Counted from the first letter of the stretch, positions 17,156 through 25,161 are shown. The stretch is DNA of 64,000 nucleotides from FEN-1088 sp031407985 (GCA_031407985.1 JANOJB010000238.1:6804-70803); one strand, 5' to 3'. The notes: generated by a model not told the origin, from the sequence alone. Numbers and translations are program-made.

Positions 17156-17770
17156 ATGCGGCGCCCCAGGTTCATCGCGCGACAAGCCCAGCGTCCGAAT
17201 GGTCTGCTCGGCCGGGCGCTCGGCGCGATCATGGCTATCGAAACCCGCGCGTTGAACGACGAGGTTCTTGACCGCCTGGCCATCAAGCGCGGCGAGTGCA
17301 TTCTCGAAATAGGCTTCGGACATGGCCGGACGCTTGAACGCGCGGCAAAGTTCAACGAGGAAACCCGCTTCGTGGGCATCGATCACGCGGACGACATGGT
17401 GGCGGCGCTGGCCCGCCGCTGCAGCGCGCTTGTCGAGACCGGCCAACTTGAGCTGCGGACCGGCGACAGCAACGCCCTGCCCTGGGCCGACAAATCGATC
17501 GATGGAGCATACGCTGTGCACACCATCTACTTCTGGCATCACCCCGAGCGAGACCTCGCGGAGATCCGCCGCGTTCTTCGTCCCGGAGGCCGGCTCGTCC
17601 TCGGCTTCCGCGAGCGAACGCCCCAAGCCGAAGCGGCGCTGCCGGCGGAGATCTATCACCTGCGATCTCCAGATGAGGTGGCGGATCTGGTGAGCAATGC
17701 CGGGCTCGTCCCGTCCCTTCCCTCCTGTTCTGCTCCTGGGTTCTGGGTGGTCCAGGCCCGCCTCACCTGA
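17156..17770 (+). CDS. class I SAM-dependent methyltransferase
   Basis: 204 residues from ATG 17156. The Rossmann-like AdoMet site is clear: motif I ILEIGFGHGRT (about residue 46), acidic loop FVGIDHADDMVAAL, a motif II-like GDSNALPWADKSIDGAYAVH and motif III RRVLRPGGRLVLGF. It is closest to UbiE/Methyltransf_11-type small-molecule methyltransferases. The substrate cannot be told; the setting next to a TetR regulator and metal pumps allows methylation of a toxic compound, metalloid or lipid, but this is only inference. Confidence 0.88.
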   Translation: MRRPRFIARQAQRPNGLLGRALGAIMAIETRALNDEVLDRLAIKRGECILEIGFGHGRTLERAAKFNEETRFVGIDHADDMVAALARRCSALVETGQLELRTGDSNALPWADKSIDGAYAVHTIYFWHHPERDLAEIRRVLRPGGRLVLGFRERTPQAEAALPAEIYHLRSPDEVADLVSNAGLVPSLPSCSAPGFWVVQARLT

Positions 17771-17802
17771 TCTCCCGCCGAAGGGCGACACAAGGAATGG
17801 CC

Positions 17803-17843
17803 TTGACACTGGCGTGCTATTCTATTAATCGTTTGATTAGTAG
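17803..17843 (+). promoter_or_regulatory. promoter with ArsR-type operator before the sulfur-stress operon
   Basis: TTGACA (17803-17808) is a perfect -35 box. CTATTAATC (17822-17830) and GATTAGTAG (17835-17843) are inverted arms with one mismatch around GTTT, overlapping where the -10 should fall. The AT-rich 9-4-9 layout fits ArsR/SmtB operators. It lies about 150 nt before the ArsR-rhodanese gene, with a small open frame between. Confidence 0.7.
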
Positions 17844-17864
17844 TTTAAGGTAATCGGGATCGAC

Positions 17865-17987
17865 GTGACGGATGCCCAAAGACGCAAGGCCGACGGGCTG
17901 CGCGATCGAGACGGGTTCAATCGGGTCGACTACAGGAAGGGCTACATCGAGGAAGTCCCGGTCGACCTTCTCGCACGAAAGGCCTGA
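17865..17987 (+). CDS. possible small protein at the head of the ArsR operon
   Basis: GTG 17865 opens a 40-residue frame (TDAQRRKADGLRDRDG..., ending EEVPVDLLARKA) directly after the operator and 6 nt before the ArsR-rhodanese start. The composition is soluble and charged, and codon choice is GC-rich at third positions like neighbouring genes. No family is recognised and the ribosome binding site is weak. It may be a real small protein or a translated leader. Confidence 0.4.
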   Translation: MTDAQRRKADGLRDRDGFNRVDYRKGYIEEVPVDLLARKA

Positions 17988-17993
17988 TGGATC

Positions 17994-18701
17994 ATGGGAA
18001 GCCGCGCCTTCAAGAACGAGCTCTACGGCCAATTCGCCCGAATAGGGAAGGCGCTGTCGAGCCCAAACCGCATAGAGATCCTGGACCTGCTCGCGCAATC
18101 GCCTCGCACCGTCGAGTCGTTGGCGAACGAGCTGGAATTGTCGATGGGAAACGCTTCGGCGCATCTTCAGGTTCTCAAGGAGGGGCGGTTGGTTGAGACG
18201 CGCAAGGACGGGCTTTACGTGGAGTACAGCCTGGCCGATGAGGGGGTGGGCGATCTCCTTCAGGCCATGCGCGGCGTGGCGGAGCGTCGCCTGGCCGAGA
18301 TCGATCGCCTGGTGAAAGCGTACCTGGGCGAGCGCGAGGAGATCGAGTCGATTGGGTTCGACGAGCTGGCGGCACGCGTTCGGGCGGGGAACGTCGTCCT
18401 CCTCGATGTTCGCCCGCAGCCCGAGTACGAAGCTGGCCACATTGCCGGTGCGGTGTCGATCCCCGCGGAGCAACTCGCACGGCGACTGAAGGAACTGCCT
18501 CGTACCAAGGAAGTCGTCGCCTACTGCCGCGGTCCCTACTGCGTATTCGCTGACGAAGCCGTCAAGACTCTGCGTGCGAATAGCCGCAAAGCGAGGCGCC
18601 TCGAAGGGGGGTTCCCGGAGTGGCGCTCCCAGCGCCGGCCAATCGAACGGCCGATCAAACGACCGATCGAGCAGATAAAGAAGGCAGCGACGCGGAGATG
18701 A
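17994..18701 (+). CDS. ArsR-family regulator fused to a rhodanese domain
   Basis: 235 residues. Residues about 8-95 are an ArsR/SmtB winged helix (LSSPNRIEILDLLAQ; SMGNASAHLQVLKEGRLVET). Residues about 118-215 are a rhodanese domain with LLDVRPQPEYEAGHIAGAVS and the loop YCRGPYC, whose first Cys is in the catalytic sulfurtransferase position. A basic, Pro-containing tail follows (RPIERPIKRPIEQIKK). Such fusions can sense or carry sulfane sulfur, and the next gene is a persulfide-dioxygenase-like hydrolase. It probably represses from the dyad at 17822-17843. No classical As(III) Cys pair is seen in the helix-turn-helix. The stop overlaps the next start (ATGA). Confidence 0.9.
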   Translation: MGSRAFKNELYGQFARIGKALSSPNRIEILDLLAQSPRTVESLANELELSMGNASAHLQVLKEGRLVETRKDGLYVEYSLADEGVGDLLQAMRGVAERRLAEIDRLVKAYLGEREEIESIGFDELAARVRAGNVVLLDVRPQPEYEAGHIAGAVSIPAEQLARRLKELPRTKEVVAYCRGPYCVFADEAVKTLRANSRKARRLEGGFPEWRSQRRPIERPIKRPIEQIKKAATRR

Positions 18702-19438
18702 TCTTCAAGCCGTACCACTACTTCGAGACCGGATGCGCCGCTTACCTGTTTGGCTGCGGGAGCCTCGGCAAGTGCGCCGTCGTCGACGCCCATGAGGAGG
18801 ATATCGATGCGTACGCCTCCTTCGCGGCCTCGAAGGAGATGCGCATTACGCATGTGATCGACACCCACGTTCACGCCGACCACCGGTCCGGCGGACCGGC
18901 ACTCGCCCGGAAAGTCGGAGCAGCGTACTGCCTGCACGAATCCGCCGACGTGGCACTTCCTTTCGAACCGCTGCGCGACGGCCAGGAGATCGATCTCGGC
19001 AACACGCGCGTGAAGGTCCTCCATACGCCGGGACACACACCCGAGAGTGTCTGCTTGGTGGTCACGGATCTGAGGCGTGCGGCCGAGCCGTGGTTCGTGC
19101 TTACCGGCGATACGATGTTCGTGGGCGCCGTGGGGCGGCCGGATCTTCCCGGACGGGCCCGTGACAACGCGGCGCAGATCTACGACAGCATCCACGCCAA
19201 GTTGCTCACTCTTCCCGACGACCTGGAGGTTTTTCCCGCTCACTTTTCGGGATCGGTCTGCGGCGCGGGGATGAGTGGGAAGCCGTCGAGCACCATAGGG
19301 TTCGAGAAGCGCTGGAACCCGATGCTCGATCGATCGAAGGAGGACTTCGTGGCCGCGCTCGCGGACGTGCCGGCAAAACCTGCCGCGATGGACGAAATCC
19401 TGCTCGCGAACCGGGGGCGACCGGAAGCAACGCCATGA
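18698..19438 (+). CDS. MBL-fold metallohydrolase, persulfide-dioxygenase (ETHE1/Blh)-like
   Basis: 246 residues from ATG 18698, coupled to the ArsR-rhodanese stop. Metal ligands: THVHADHRSGG (HxHxDH, about residues 52-62), LHTPGHTPESVC, LTGDTMFVGAVGRPDLPG and HFSGSVCG. The GDTMFVGAVGRPDL form is characteristic of glutathione-persulfide dioxygenases and related proteins rather than glyoxalase II or beta-lactamases. It probably oxidises persulfides in the cytoplasm together with the rhodanese domain of the regulator. The C-terminal 40 residues (KPSSTIGFEKRWNPMLDRS) are as in the family. Overlaps the MFS gene by 4 nt. Confidence 0.88.
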   Translation: MIFKPYHYFETGCAAYLFGCGSLGKCAVVDAHEEDIDAYASFAASKEMRITHVIDTHVHADHRSGGPALARKVGAAYCLHESADVALPFEPLRDGQEIDLGNTRVKVLHTPGHTPESVCLVVTDLRRAAEPWFVLTGDTMFVGAVGRPDLPGRARDNAAQIYDSIHAKLLTLPDDLEVFPAHFSGSVCGAGMSGKPSSTIGFEKRWNPMLDRSKEDFVAALADVPAKPAAMDEILLANRGRPEATP

Positions 19439-20676
19439 GCGCCCTGCCGGTGCGGCTCGGTCTACGTGAGAACCTGCCGCAGTTCTCCCTTCTGGTCCTG
19501 GTCAACGCGTTCGTCGGCGCGATGGTTGGGATGGAGCGAACCATCCTGCCGGCACTCGCCGAGCACGAATTCCAGATCGTCGCCAAGACGGCCGTGCTCT
19601 CGTTCATCGTCGTGTTCGGCGTCGCGAAGGCCGCAACCAACTATCTGGCGGGCCGGCTGTCCGACCGCATCGGCCGCAAGCGGGTCCTGGTCGCGGGCTG
19701 GTTGGTCGCGGTGCCCGTGCCGTTCATCCTGATGTGGGCACCGAGATGGACCTGGATCCTCGCCGCAAACGTTCTCTTGGGAGTCAGCCAGGGGCTGACC
19801 TGGTCGACAACGGTGATCATGAAGATCGATCTCGCTGGCGCGCGGCACCGCGGGCTTGCCATGGGGCTGAACGAATTCGCCGGCTACCTGGCTGTAGCGG
19901 TGAGTGCGCTCGGCACCGGCTGGATCGCAGCGCGCTACGCGTTGCGACCGCAGCCGTTCTATCTGGGAGTCGGATACGTCGCCGCGGGCCTCGCGCTTTC
20001 AGTCCTGGCGGTCAGGGAGACGCGGCACCACGTCAGCGAGGAATCGAGGCTGCGCACGGCGTCGCGGGACCATGAGACATACACGCCACGTGAGGTCTTC
20101 TGGCGCACGACGTTCGCCGATCGGAATCTCTCCAGCGTGACGCAAGCGGGCCTCGTGAACAACCTCAACGACGGTATGGCCTGGGGTCTTTTCCCCTTGA
20201 TATTCAGCGCCGGGGGAATGTCGCTGCCGCAGATAGCCGTGCTAGCCGCCCTTTACCCGGCGGTCTGGGGGCTCGCCCAATTGCTGACGGGTGCCTGGTC
20301 CGACCGGGTTGGTCGCAAGCGCCTCATCGTCGGTGGCATGTTCGTGCAGGCAGTCGGGATCGGGGTCGTCGGGCTTGCGAGCAGCTTTCGCGGTTTCGCA
20401 CTGGGGGCGGTGCTGCTTGGGATCGGCACGGCCATGGTCTACCCGACGCTGCTGGCCGCCATCGGCGACGTGGCCCATCCGTCCTGGCGAGCCTCGTCGG
20501 TGGGTGTCTATCGTTTTTGGCGTGACCTTGGGTATGCCATCGGCGCGATCGTCGCGGGCGCCACCGCCGATGCTCTGGGCCTGCTGTCCGCCGTTTGGCT
20601 GATCGCCGCACTCACCTTCGCGTCGGGCCTCGTGGTCGCGTTACGCATGAAGGAGACGCACCACGCGGTTACCTGA
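19435..20676 (+). CDS. MFS transporter
   Basis: 413 residues, 12 predicted hydrophobic segments. Motif A occurs in both halves: GRLSDRIGRKRVLVAG (about residue 75) and GAWSDRVGRKRLIVGG (about 290), as is normal for the family. Last gene of the ArsR-rhodanese/MBL/MFS operon, coupled by ATGA, so it may move a sulfur species or a metalloid; the substrate is not visible. No terminator is clear in the 210 nt that follow, which otherwise contain only the MarR operator. Confidence 0.9.
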   Translation: MSALPVRLGLRENLPQFSLLVLVNAFVGAMVGMERTILPALAEHEFQIVAKTAVLSFIVVFGVAKAATNYLAGRLSDRIGRKRVLVAGWLVAVPVPFILMWAPRWTWILAANVLLGVSQGLTWSTTVIMKIDLAGARHRGLAMGLNEFAGYLAVAVSALGTGWIAARYALRPQPFYLGVGYVAAGLALSVLAVRETRHHVSEESRLRTASRDHETYTPREVFWRTTFADRNLSSVTQAGLVNNLNDGMAWGLFPLIFSAGGMSLPQIAVLAALYPAVWGLAQLLTGAWSDRVGRKRLIVGGMFVQAVGIGVVGLASSFRGFALGAVLLGIGTAMVYPTLLAAIGDVAHPSWRASSVGVYRFWRDLGYAIGAIVAGATADALGLLSAVWLIAALTFASGLVVALRMKETHHAVT

Positions 20677-20845
20677 AGCGGCGGGGGCAACTGTACCCGG
20701 CCGCTCCAGCCACCTATCTCGGTGCCGCACTGGGCGCCGGTTTTCTCATCGCCCGCCGACTTCAGCCGGTGGGAGGCGGCCTCCTGCACGGGCGGGCCGG
20801 CGTCCGCCTGGCACGAGGGGCGCGCGAAGGGCTCCCCGCGCCGCA

Positions 20846-20867
20846 TATAGTTGCGTACGCAACTATA
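20846..20867 (+). promoter_or_regulatory. perfect 22-bp palindrome, MarR operator
   Basis: TATAGTTGCGTACGCAACTA plus final TA reads the same on both strands. Together with TATAGT at 20864-20869, a good -10 box, it lies just before the MarR gene and is the obvious autoregulatory site. A repeat of its half-site, ATAGTTG, continues at 20865-20871. Confidence 0.75.
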
Positions 20868-20886
20868 GTTGTCTAAACTGGGTCGC

Positions 20887-21411
20887 ATGCAGAAACACGG
20901 GCCGCGTGCGTCGGGAAACGAAGATCCTGGCATGAAAGAGGTGCGCGCCGCGCCGGGTTCCCAACTGCGCGCGTGCATTCAGCGTTTTGTCCGCATATTC
21001 GGTCTACTCACGGCCGATCAGACGCCGTGCGGGATCGCGCTTTCGCCCTCCTATGCCCACGCGCTTATGGTGTTGCTGGATCGGCAGCGGATCGATGATC
21101 CGTGCGGTCAGCAGGACCTGGTCAAGGTGCTTGGGATCAACAAAAGCAACGTCGCGCGCCTGTGCGCCAAGATGGTCGAAGGCGGGCACGTCGTTCAGGG
21201 AGATTCGCCGACGGACGGTCGCGCGTGGACCCTTCGTTTGACGGCGTCCGGGCAACGGCTGGCGGCGCGTGTCGAGGAGGCCAGTCACACGCGGTTCGAT
21301 CGCGTGCTGGCCGCTCTGCCGTCGCCTGGCGCCCGCAAATCGGTCATTCACGCGCTCGAAATGTTGAACGAAGCGATCGCGGCGACGCGAAGGCTGGAGG
21401 AGACCCGATGA
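20887..21411 (+). CDS. MarR-family transcriptional regulator
   Basis: 174 residues from ATG 20887; an upstream TTG at 20869 would lie inside the promoter and ATG 20932 is an alternative. The winged helix is seen in DRQRIDDPCGQQDLVKVLGI, then NKSNVARLCAKMVEGGHVVQ and the wing GDSPTDGRAWTLRLTASGQR. Helices at both ends (LRACIQRFVRIFGLL; KSVIHALEMLNEAIA) would form the dimer interface. The stop overlaps the ATG of a haem-motif lipoprotein (ATGA), so regulator and lipoprotein are co-expressed, probably under the palindrome at 20846-20867. Confidence 0.88.
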   Translation: MQKHGPRASGNEDPGMKEVRAAPGSQLRACIQRFVRIFGLLTADQTPCGIALSPSYAHALMVLLDRQRIDDPCGQQDLVKVLGINKSNVARLCAKMVEGGHVVQGDSPTDGRAWTLRLTASGQRLAARVEEASHTRFDRVLAALPSPGARKSVIHALEMLNEAIAATRRLEETR

Positions 21412-21971
21412 TCCATCTCACGACCTTGCTCATGCTCGGCCTCCTAGCTCTCGGAGCCTGCAACCGCGCGCCGTCGCCTCTCAGTGCCGTGAAGGTTGCG
21501 CCCGTCGCTCCATCGCCGATCTGCGCGGCGCACGCCTCGCTCGACAGCCTGGATACGCGGATTGCCGTGCCGCTCCTGCCCATGATGGCGAACCATCAGA
21601 AACAGAGCATGCGGGACCACCTGTTGGCGGTCCAAGAGATCATTCTGGCGTCGGGACGTGACGACTTCGCGGAGATCGAGCGCGCAGCGGCCCGTATTGG
21701 CTATTCACCACGGATGGGCCAGATGTGCACGCACATGGGCGCTGGAGCCAAGGGCTTCACGGAACAGGCGCTCGCGTTCCACCACACCGCGGACGCGATC
21801 GGCGCGGCGGCGCGGCGGCGCGATAGGACGGCCGTGATGCACGCCCTCGGAACGACCTTGCAATCATGTACGGGCTGCCACGAGACGTTCCGCCAGCATG
21901 TCGTCGATGAAGCCACGTGGACCGGGCTCACCTCGATGGCCGCCCCAATGCAGCACCGCCCCGGCGGATGA
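21408..21971 (+). CDS. cytochrome c'-like haem lipoprotein
   Basis: 187 residues. Signal peptide MIHLTTLLMLGLLALGAC has lipobox ALGAC. One haem c site is visible near the C-terminus, CTGCHETFRQHVVDE (CxxCH about residue 149-153), in the position and context of cytochromes c' (a four-helix bundle with the CxxCH in the last helix). The helical part before it contains a Met/His-rich stretch (MGQMCTHMGAGAKGF). Coupled to a MarR regulator. Periplasmic side of a membrane, anchored by lipid. It may bind NO or CO or act in electron transfer; this is family knowledge, not seen directly. Confidence 0.75.
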   Translation: MIHLTTLLMLGLLALGACNRAPSPLSAVKVAPVAPSPICAAHASLDSLDTRIAVPLLPMMANHQKQSMRDHLLAVQEIILASGRDDFAEIERAAARIGYSPRMGQMCTHMGAGAKGFTEQALAFHHTADAIGAAARRRDRTAVMHALGTTLQSCTGCHETFRQHVVDEATWTGLTSMAAPMQHRPGG

Positions 21972-22226
21972 CCGCGGAGGAGAGGAACCGCGTCCGTCGC
22001 CAGCACCAGCACGATGTCCTGGACGGCCGCCATCTGGCTGCGCGTCCAGAGCTTGGGCGACCACATCCAGTAGCCCTCACCCCGCCGCCGCTCTGCGAAA
22101 AAGGCCACGACGACCTCTCCAAATCGCCACGACGGAAGACCGCGCCTCCCGTCCCTCTCCACTTCCAACCTATGCCAGAGGCGGGGGCTTGCGGCAAGAC
22201 CCGCGTCATGCCGCACAGTCTTCGCC
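21972..22226. other. intergenic region before the FAD monooxygenase
   Basis: 255 nt without a convincing plus-strand gene. A minus-strand frame here is open and has plausible composition (WRFGEVVVAFFAERRR, YWMWSPKLWTRSQ) but continues without a stop antisense through the cytochrome-like gene to 21701, so I do not call it. No terminator is evident. Confidence 0.5.
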
Positions 22227-23762
22227 ATGACAAACATGACAAGGCATGCGGTGGTGATCGCTGGAGGAGGTCCGACGGGGCTGATGTTGGCGGCCGAGCT
22301 CGCGTTGGCGCGCATCGACGTCGCCATTGTCGAGCGGCGCGCCAACCAAGACCTTCCAGGATCGCGCGCAGGCGGTCTGCACTCACGCACGATCGAGGTG
22401 CTCGATCAGCGGGGAGTTGCGGATCGCTTTCTCTCGCAGGGGAAGGTCATGCAGGTCGCGGGCTTCGCGATGAACCCTCTGGACATCAGTGATTTTCCGA
22501 CTCGCCACAACTACGGCCTCGCGCTTTGGCAGGAAGGCATCGAGCGCATACTCGCCGCCTGGGTCGACGAGCTGGCGGTACCGATTTATCGCGGACGTGA
22601 GGTGACGGCCTTTACCCAGGACGACGCCGGCGTCGACATCGAGCTGTCCCCCTTCGGGGACTTCGCAGCGTCGGGGGACGGCCGAGCGTTGCGGGCGAAG
22701 TACCTCATCGGATGCGACGGTGGTCGCAGCTTGATCCGCAAGAAAGCCGGCATCGACTTCCCGGGCTGGGATCCGTCCGTCAGCTACTTGATTGCCGAGG
22801 TCGAGATGACCGGCGAGCCTTCGTTTGGCATCCGCCGTGATGACCGAGGCATCCACGGCCTCAGCAGACTCGAGGACGGGAAGCGGGTGCGGGTGCTGTC
22901 GACCGAGCAGCACGTGCGGCAAGGCGACCAGCCGACGCCGACATTGGGCGACCTTCGCGAGGCGCTCATCGCCGTCTACGGCACCGACTACGGCGTTCAC
23001 AACGTCACGTGGCTCTCGAGGTTCACCGATACGACCCGGCAGGCGGCGTCCTACCGAGCCCGACGCGTGCTCTTGGCCGGCGACGCGGCGCACGTGCACT
23101 CCCCGGCAGGGGGACAAGGACTCAATATCGGTGTCCAGGACGCCGTGAATTTGGGATGGAAGCTGGCCCAAGTGGTCAACGGCACATCGCCGGAGAGCCT
23201 GCTCGATACCTACCAGGCCGAGCGGCACCCGATCGGTGCGCGCGTGCTCAAGAGCACCATGGCGCAAACGGCGCTCAACCGCGGCGATGAACGAACGGCG
23301 GCCTTGCGCGAAACTATGTCCGAGCTGTTGAAGATGGACGAGCCCCGCAAGCGATATGCCGCGATGATATCCGGGCTCGACATTCGCTACGACCTTGGCA
23401 CGGGACACCCGCTGCTGGGGCGCCGCATGCCCGATCTCGACCTGGTCACCGCCGACGGCCCACGGCGGGTGTTCACCCTGCTGCACGATGCCCGACCGGT
23501 CCTGCTCAATCTCGGTGAGCCCGGCGCCCTCGACATCGCGTCGTCTCCATGGGCGGATCGGGTTCAACGGATTGACGCTCGATACACTGGTGTGTGGGAG
23601 CTCCCAGTGGAGGGCGCGATCGCTGGTCCCACGGCCGTGTTGATTCGGCCCGATGGATACGTTGCGTGGGTGGGAGACGGCACGGACCAGGGCCTTCGTG
23701 ACGCCCTAACCAGCTGGTTCGGGATAGCCCGTGTAGAAGGGGCCGTATGCGATCCGATCTGA
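22227..23762 (+). CDS. FAD-dependent aromatic monooxygenase (PheA/TfdB family, Rox-like)
   Basis: 511 residues. FAD-binding GxGxxG-type start VVIAGGGPTGLMLAAELALA (residues about 8-27), the DG motif LIGCDGGRSLIRKKAGIDF, and the GD motif LLAGDAAHVHSPAGGQGLN identify a class A flavoprotein hydroxylase. The C-terminal part (RRMPDLDLVTADGPRRVF onward) is a thioredoxin-like domain as in rifampicin monooxygenase Rox and related antibiotic or polyketide hydroxylases. It could degrade an antibiotic or phenolic compound, or take part in biosynthesis. Its last 16 nt overlap the start of a GH8 gene. No own regulator is adjacent except the MarR unit upstream. Confidence 0.88.
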   Translation: MTNMTRHAVVIAGGGPTGLMLAAELALARIDVAIVERRANQDLPGSRAGGLHSRTIEVLDQRGVADRFLSQGKVMQVAGFAMNPLDISDFPTRHNYGLALWQEGIERILAAWVDELAVPIYRGREVTAFTQDDAGVDIELSPFGDFAASGDGRALRAKYLIGCDGGRSLIRKKAGIDFPGWDPSVSYLIAEVEMTGEPSFGIRRDDRGIHGLSRLEDGKRVRVLSTEQHVRQGDQPTPTLGDLREALIAVYGTDYGVHNVTWLSRFTDTTRQAASYRARRVLLAGDAAHVHSPAGGQGLNIGVQDAVNLGWKLAQVVNGTSPESLLDTYQAERHPIGARVLKSTMAQTALNRGDERTAALRETMSELLKMDEPRKRYAAMISGLDIRYDLGTGHPLLGRRMPDLDLVTADGPRRVFTLLHDARPVLLNLGEPGALDIASSPWADRVQRIDARYTGVWELPVEGAIAGPTAVLIRPDGYVAWVGDGTDQGLRDALTSWFGIARVEGAVCDPI

Positions 23763-25084
23763 AAGGCCGCGCCACGCGGAACCAGCGCCGTACCTTGCCG
23801 TTCACCCTACCAGCCTGGTTGTTGACGGCGACGCTGCTGTCCGCGTGCGCGGTGGTGACTGGGCGGCACCAGGCCAACGGGCGCGCGCCCGCCACGACGC
23901 CGGCGTTTCCATTCGCACGGCACCTTCGGCCGTATCACGCCGTCGGTGTCATCAAACCAAACCACGTTGGGCCCGCGCAGCTGGACGCGGCGACCGCCGC
24001 CACCTACGACGCCTGGAAAGCGCGCTACGTGGAACCGGCGTGCGATCCGGGCGACTACCGCGTCAAGAGCATTCCGGCGACGAAGGCCCACACGGTCTCC
24101 GAGGCGCACGGCTATGGAATGATGGCGGCCGTGCTGATGGCGGGGCACGATCCCAACGCGCGCGCGCTTTTCGACGGGTTTCATCGCTACTACCGGCGGC
24201 ATCCGACGTTGTCCAACGCCAGGCTGATGGCGTGGGCGCAAGGCGCCGATTGCCGCAACGTCGGCGGATCGAACTCCGCCACCGACGGCGATCTGGATAT
24301 CGCGTATGCGCTGCTGCTGGCGGACAAGCAATGGGGCAGCGGGGGCGAGATCGACTATGGGGACGCGGCGCGTGCGATCCTGGCGGCCATCTTGAAAGCG
24401 GAGGTGACGCCCGCGGGCACGCTGCTGGTGGGTGACTGGGTGTCCGATCCCCGTGGCCGCCGTTATCGTTCCACACGCGGATCGGACTTCATTCCCGAGC
24501 ACTTTCGCGCCTTCGGAAGGGCTGCCGACAAGGCCGACAAAGAACGCTGGCAGTCGGTCCTGGCCAAGACCTACTCCCTCACCAGCACGTTGCAATCCCG
24601 GTTCGCGCCCGCCACGGGCCTGCTGCCGGACTTCATCGAGGAGGCCACGGGTGAATCGCCACGGCCCGCGCCCCCCATGTTTCTCGAGAAGACGAGCGAC
24701 GGCCAATTTTCATGGAACGCTTGCCGGGTTCCGTGGCGCATTTCGACCGACTACCTGATGGCGGGAGAATTCCGCGCCCAGGCGGCCATGCAAAAGCTGA
24801 ACGCCTGGCTTCGCGGCAAGACCGGGGACGATCCCGCTAAGATCGTCGACGGGTATGCGCTGGACGGCTCCGACGCGGCCCAGCCTGGCGCCACGCCGCC
24901 GTCGCTGGCGTTCGTCGCCCCGTTCATGGTGAGTGCGATGATCGAGCCCCAGACGGGCACCAATCAGCCCTGGCTGAACGCTCTATGGGACGAGGTCTCG
25001 GGCCGCCCTGCCAACGAGTACTACGGCGACAGCATCAAGCTATTCGCCATGATTCTCGCTTCGGGAAACTGGTGGACGCCCTGA
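23747..25084 (+). CDS. GH8 endoglucanase-family lipoprotein
   Basis: 445 residues. A basic n-region and hydrophobic stretch end in the lipobox LLSAC (about residue 34). The GH8 fold is shown by VSEAHGYGMMAAVLMAG with the proton-donor Glu, the (alpha/alpha)6 motif SNSATDGDLDIAYALLLADK with the conserved Asp, and SWNACRVPWRISTDYL near the C-terminal third. GH8 enzymes cut beta-1,4 glucans (cellulose, chitosan, lichenin). No cellulose-synthase genes are nearby, so it is more likely an extracellular or surface enzyme than BcsZ. The start overlaps the monooxygenase by 16 nt, in another frame. The following 110 nt contain a tandem 17-bp repeat. Confidence 0.9.
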   Translation: MRSDLKGRATRNQRRTLPFTLPAWLLTATLLSACAVVTGRHQANGRAPATTPAFPFARHLRPYHAVGVIKPNHVGPAQLDAATAATYDAWKARYVEPACDPGDYRVKSIPATKAHTVSEAHGYGMMAAVLMAGHDPNARALFDGFHRYYRRHPTLSNARLMAWAQGADCRNVGGSNSATDGDLDIAYALLLADKQWGSGGEIDYGDAARAILAAILKAEVTPAGTLLVGDWVSDPRGRRYRSTRGSDFIPEHFRAFGRAADKADKERWQSVLAKTYSLTSTLQSRFAPATGLLPDFIEEATGESPRPAPPMFLEKTSDGQFSWNACRVPWRISTDYLMAGEFRAQAAMQKLNAWLRGKTGDDPAKIVDGYALDGSDAAQPGATPPSLAFVAPFMVSAMIEPQTGTNQPWLNALWDEVSGRPANEYYGDSIKLFAMILASGNWWTP

Positions 25085-25161
25085 TTCACGGCGTGAAGTA
25101 CCCAATCCTGCCGGCATCGGTCTCGGAGTGCGCGGGAGAGTAGACGCTCGCTGCCATGCCA

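Noticed and set aside
21701..22390. Minus-strand frame covering the gap before the monooxygenase
   Set aside because: Composition is plausible in 21980-22226 but the frame has no stop until deep inside the cytochrome-like gene and no good start signal; not called.
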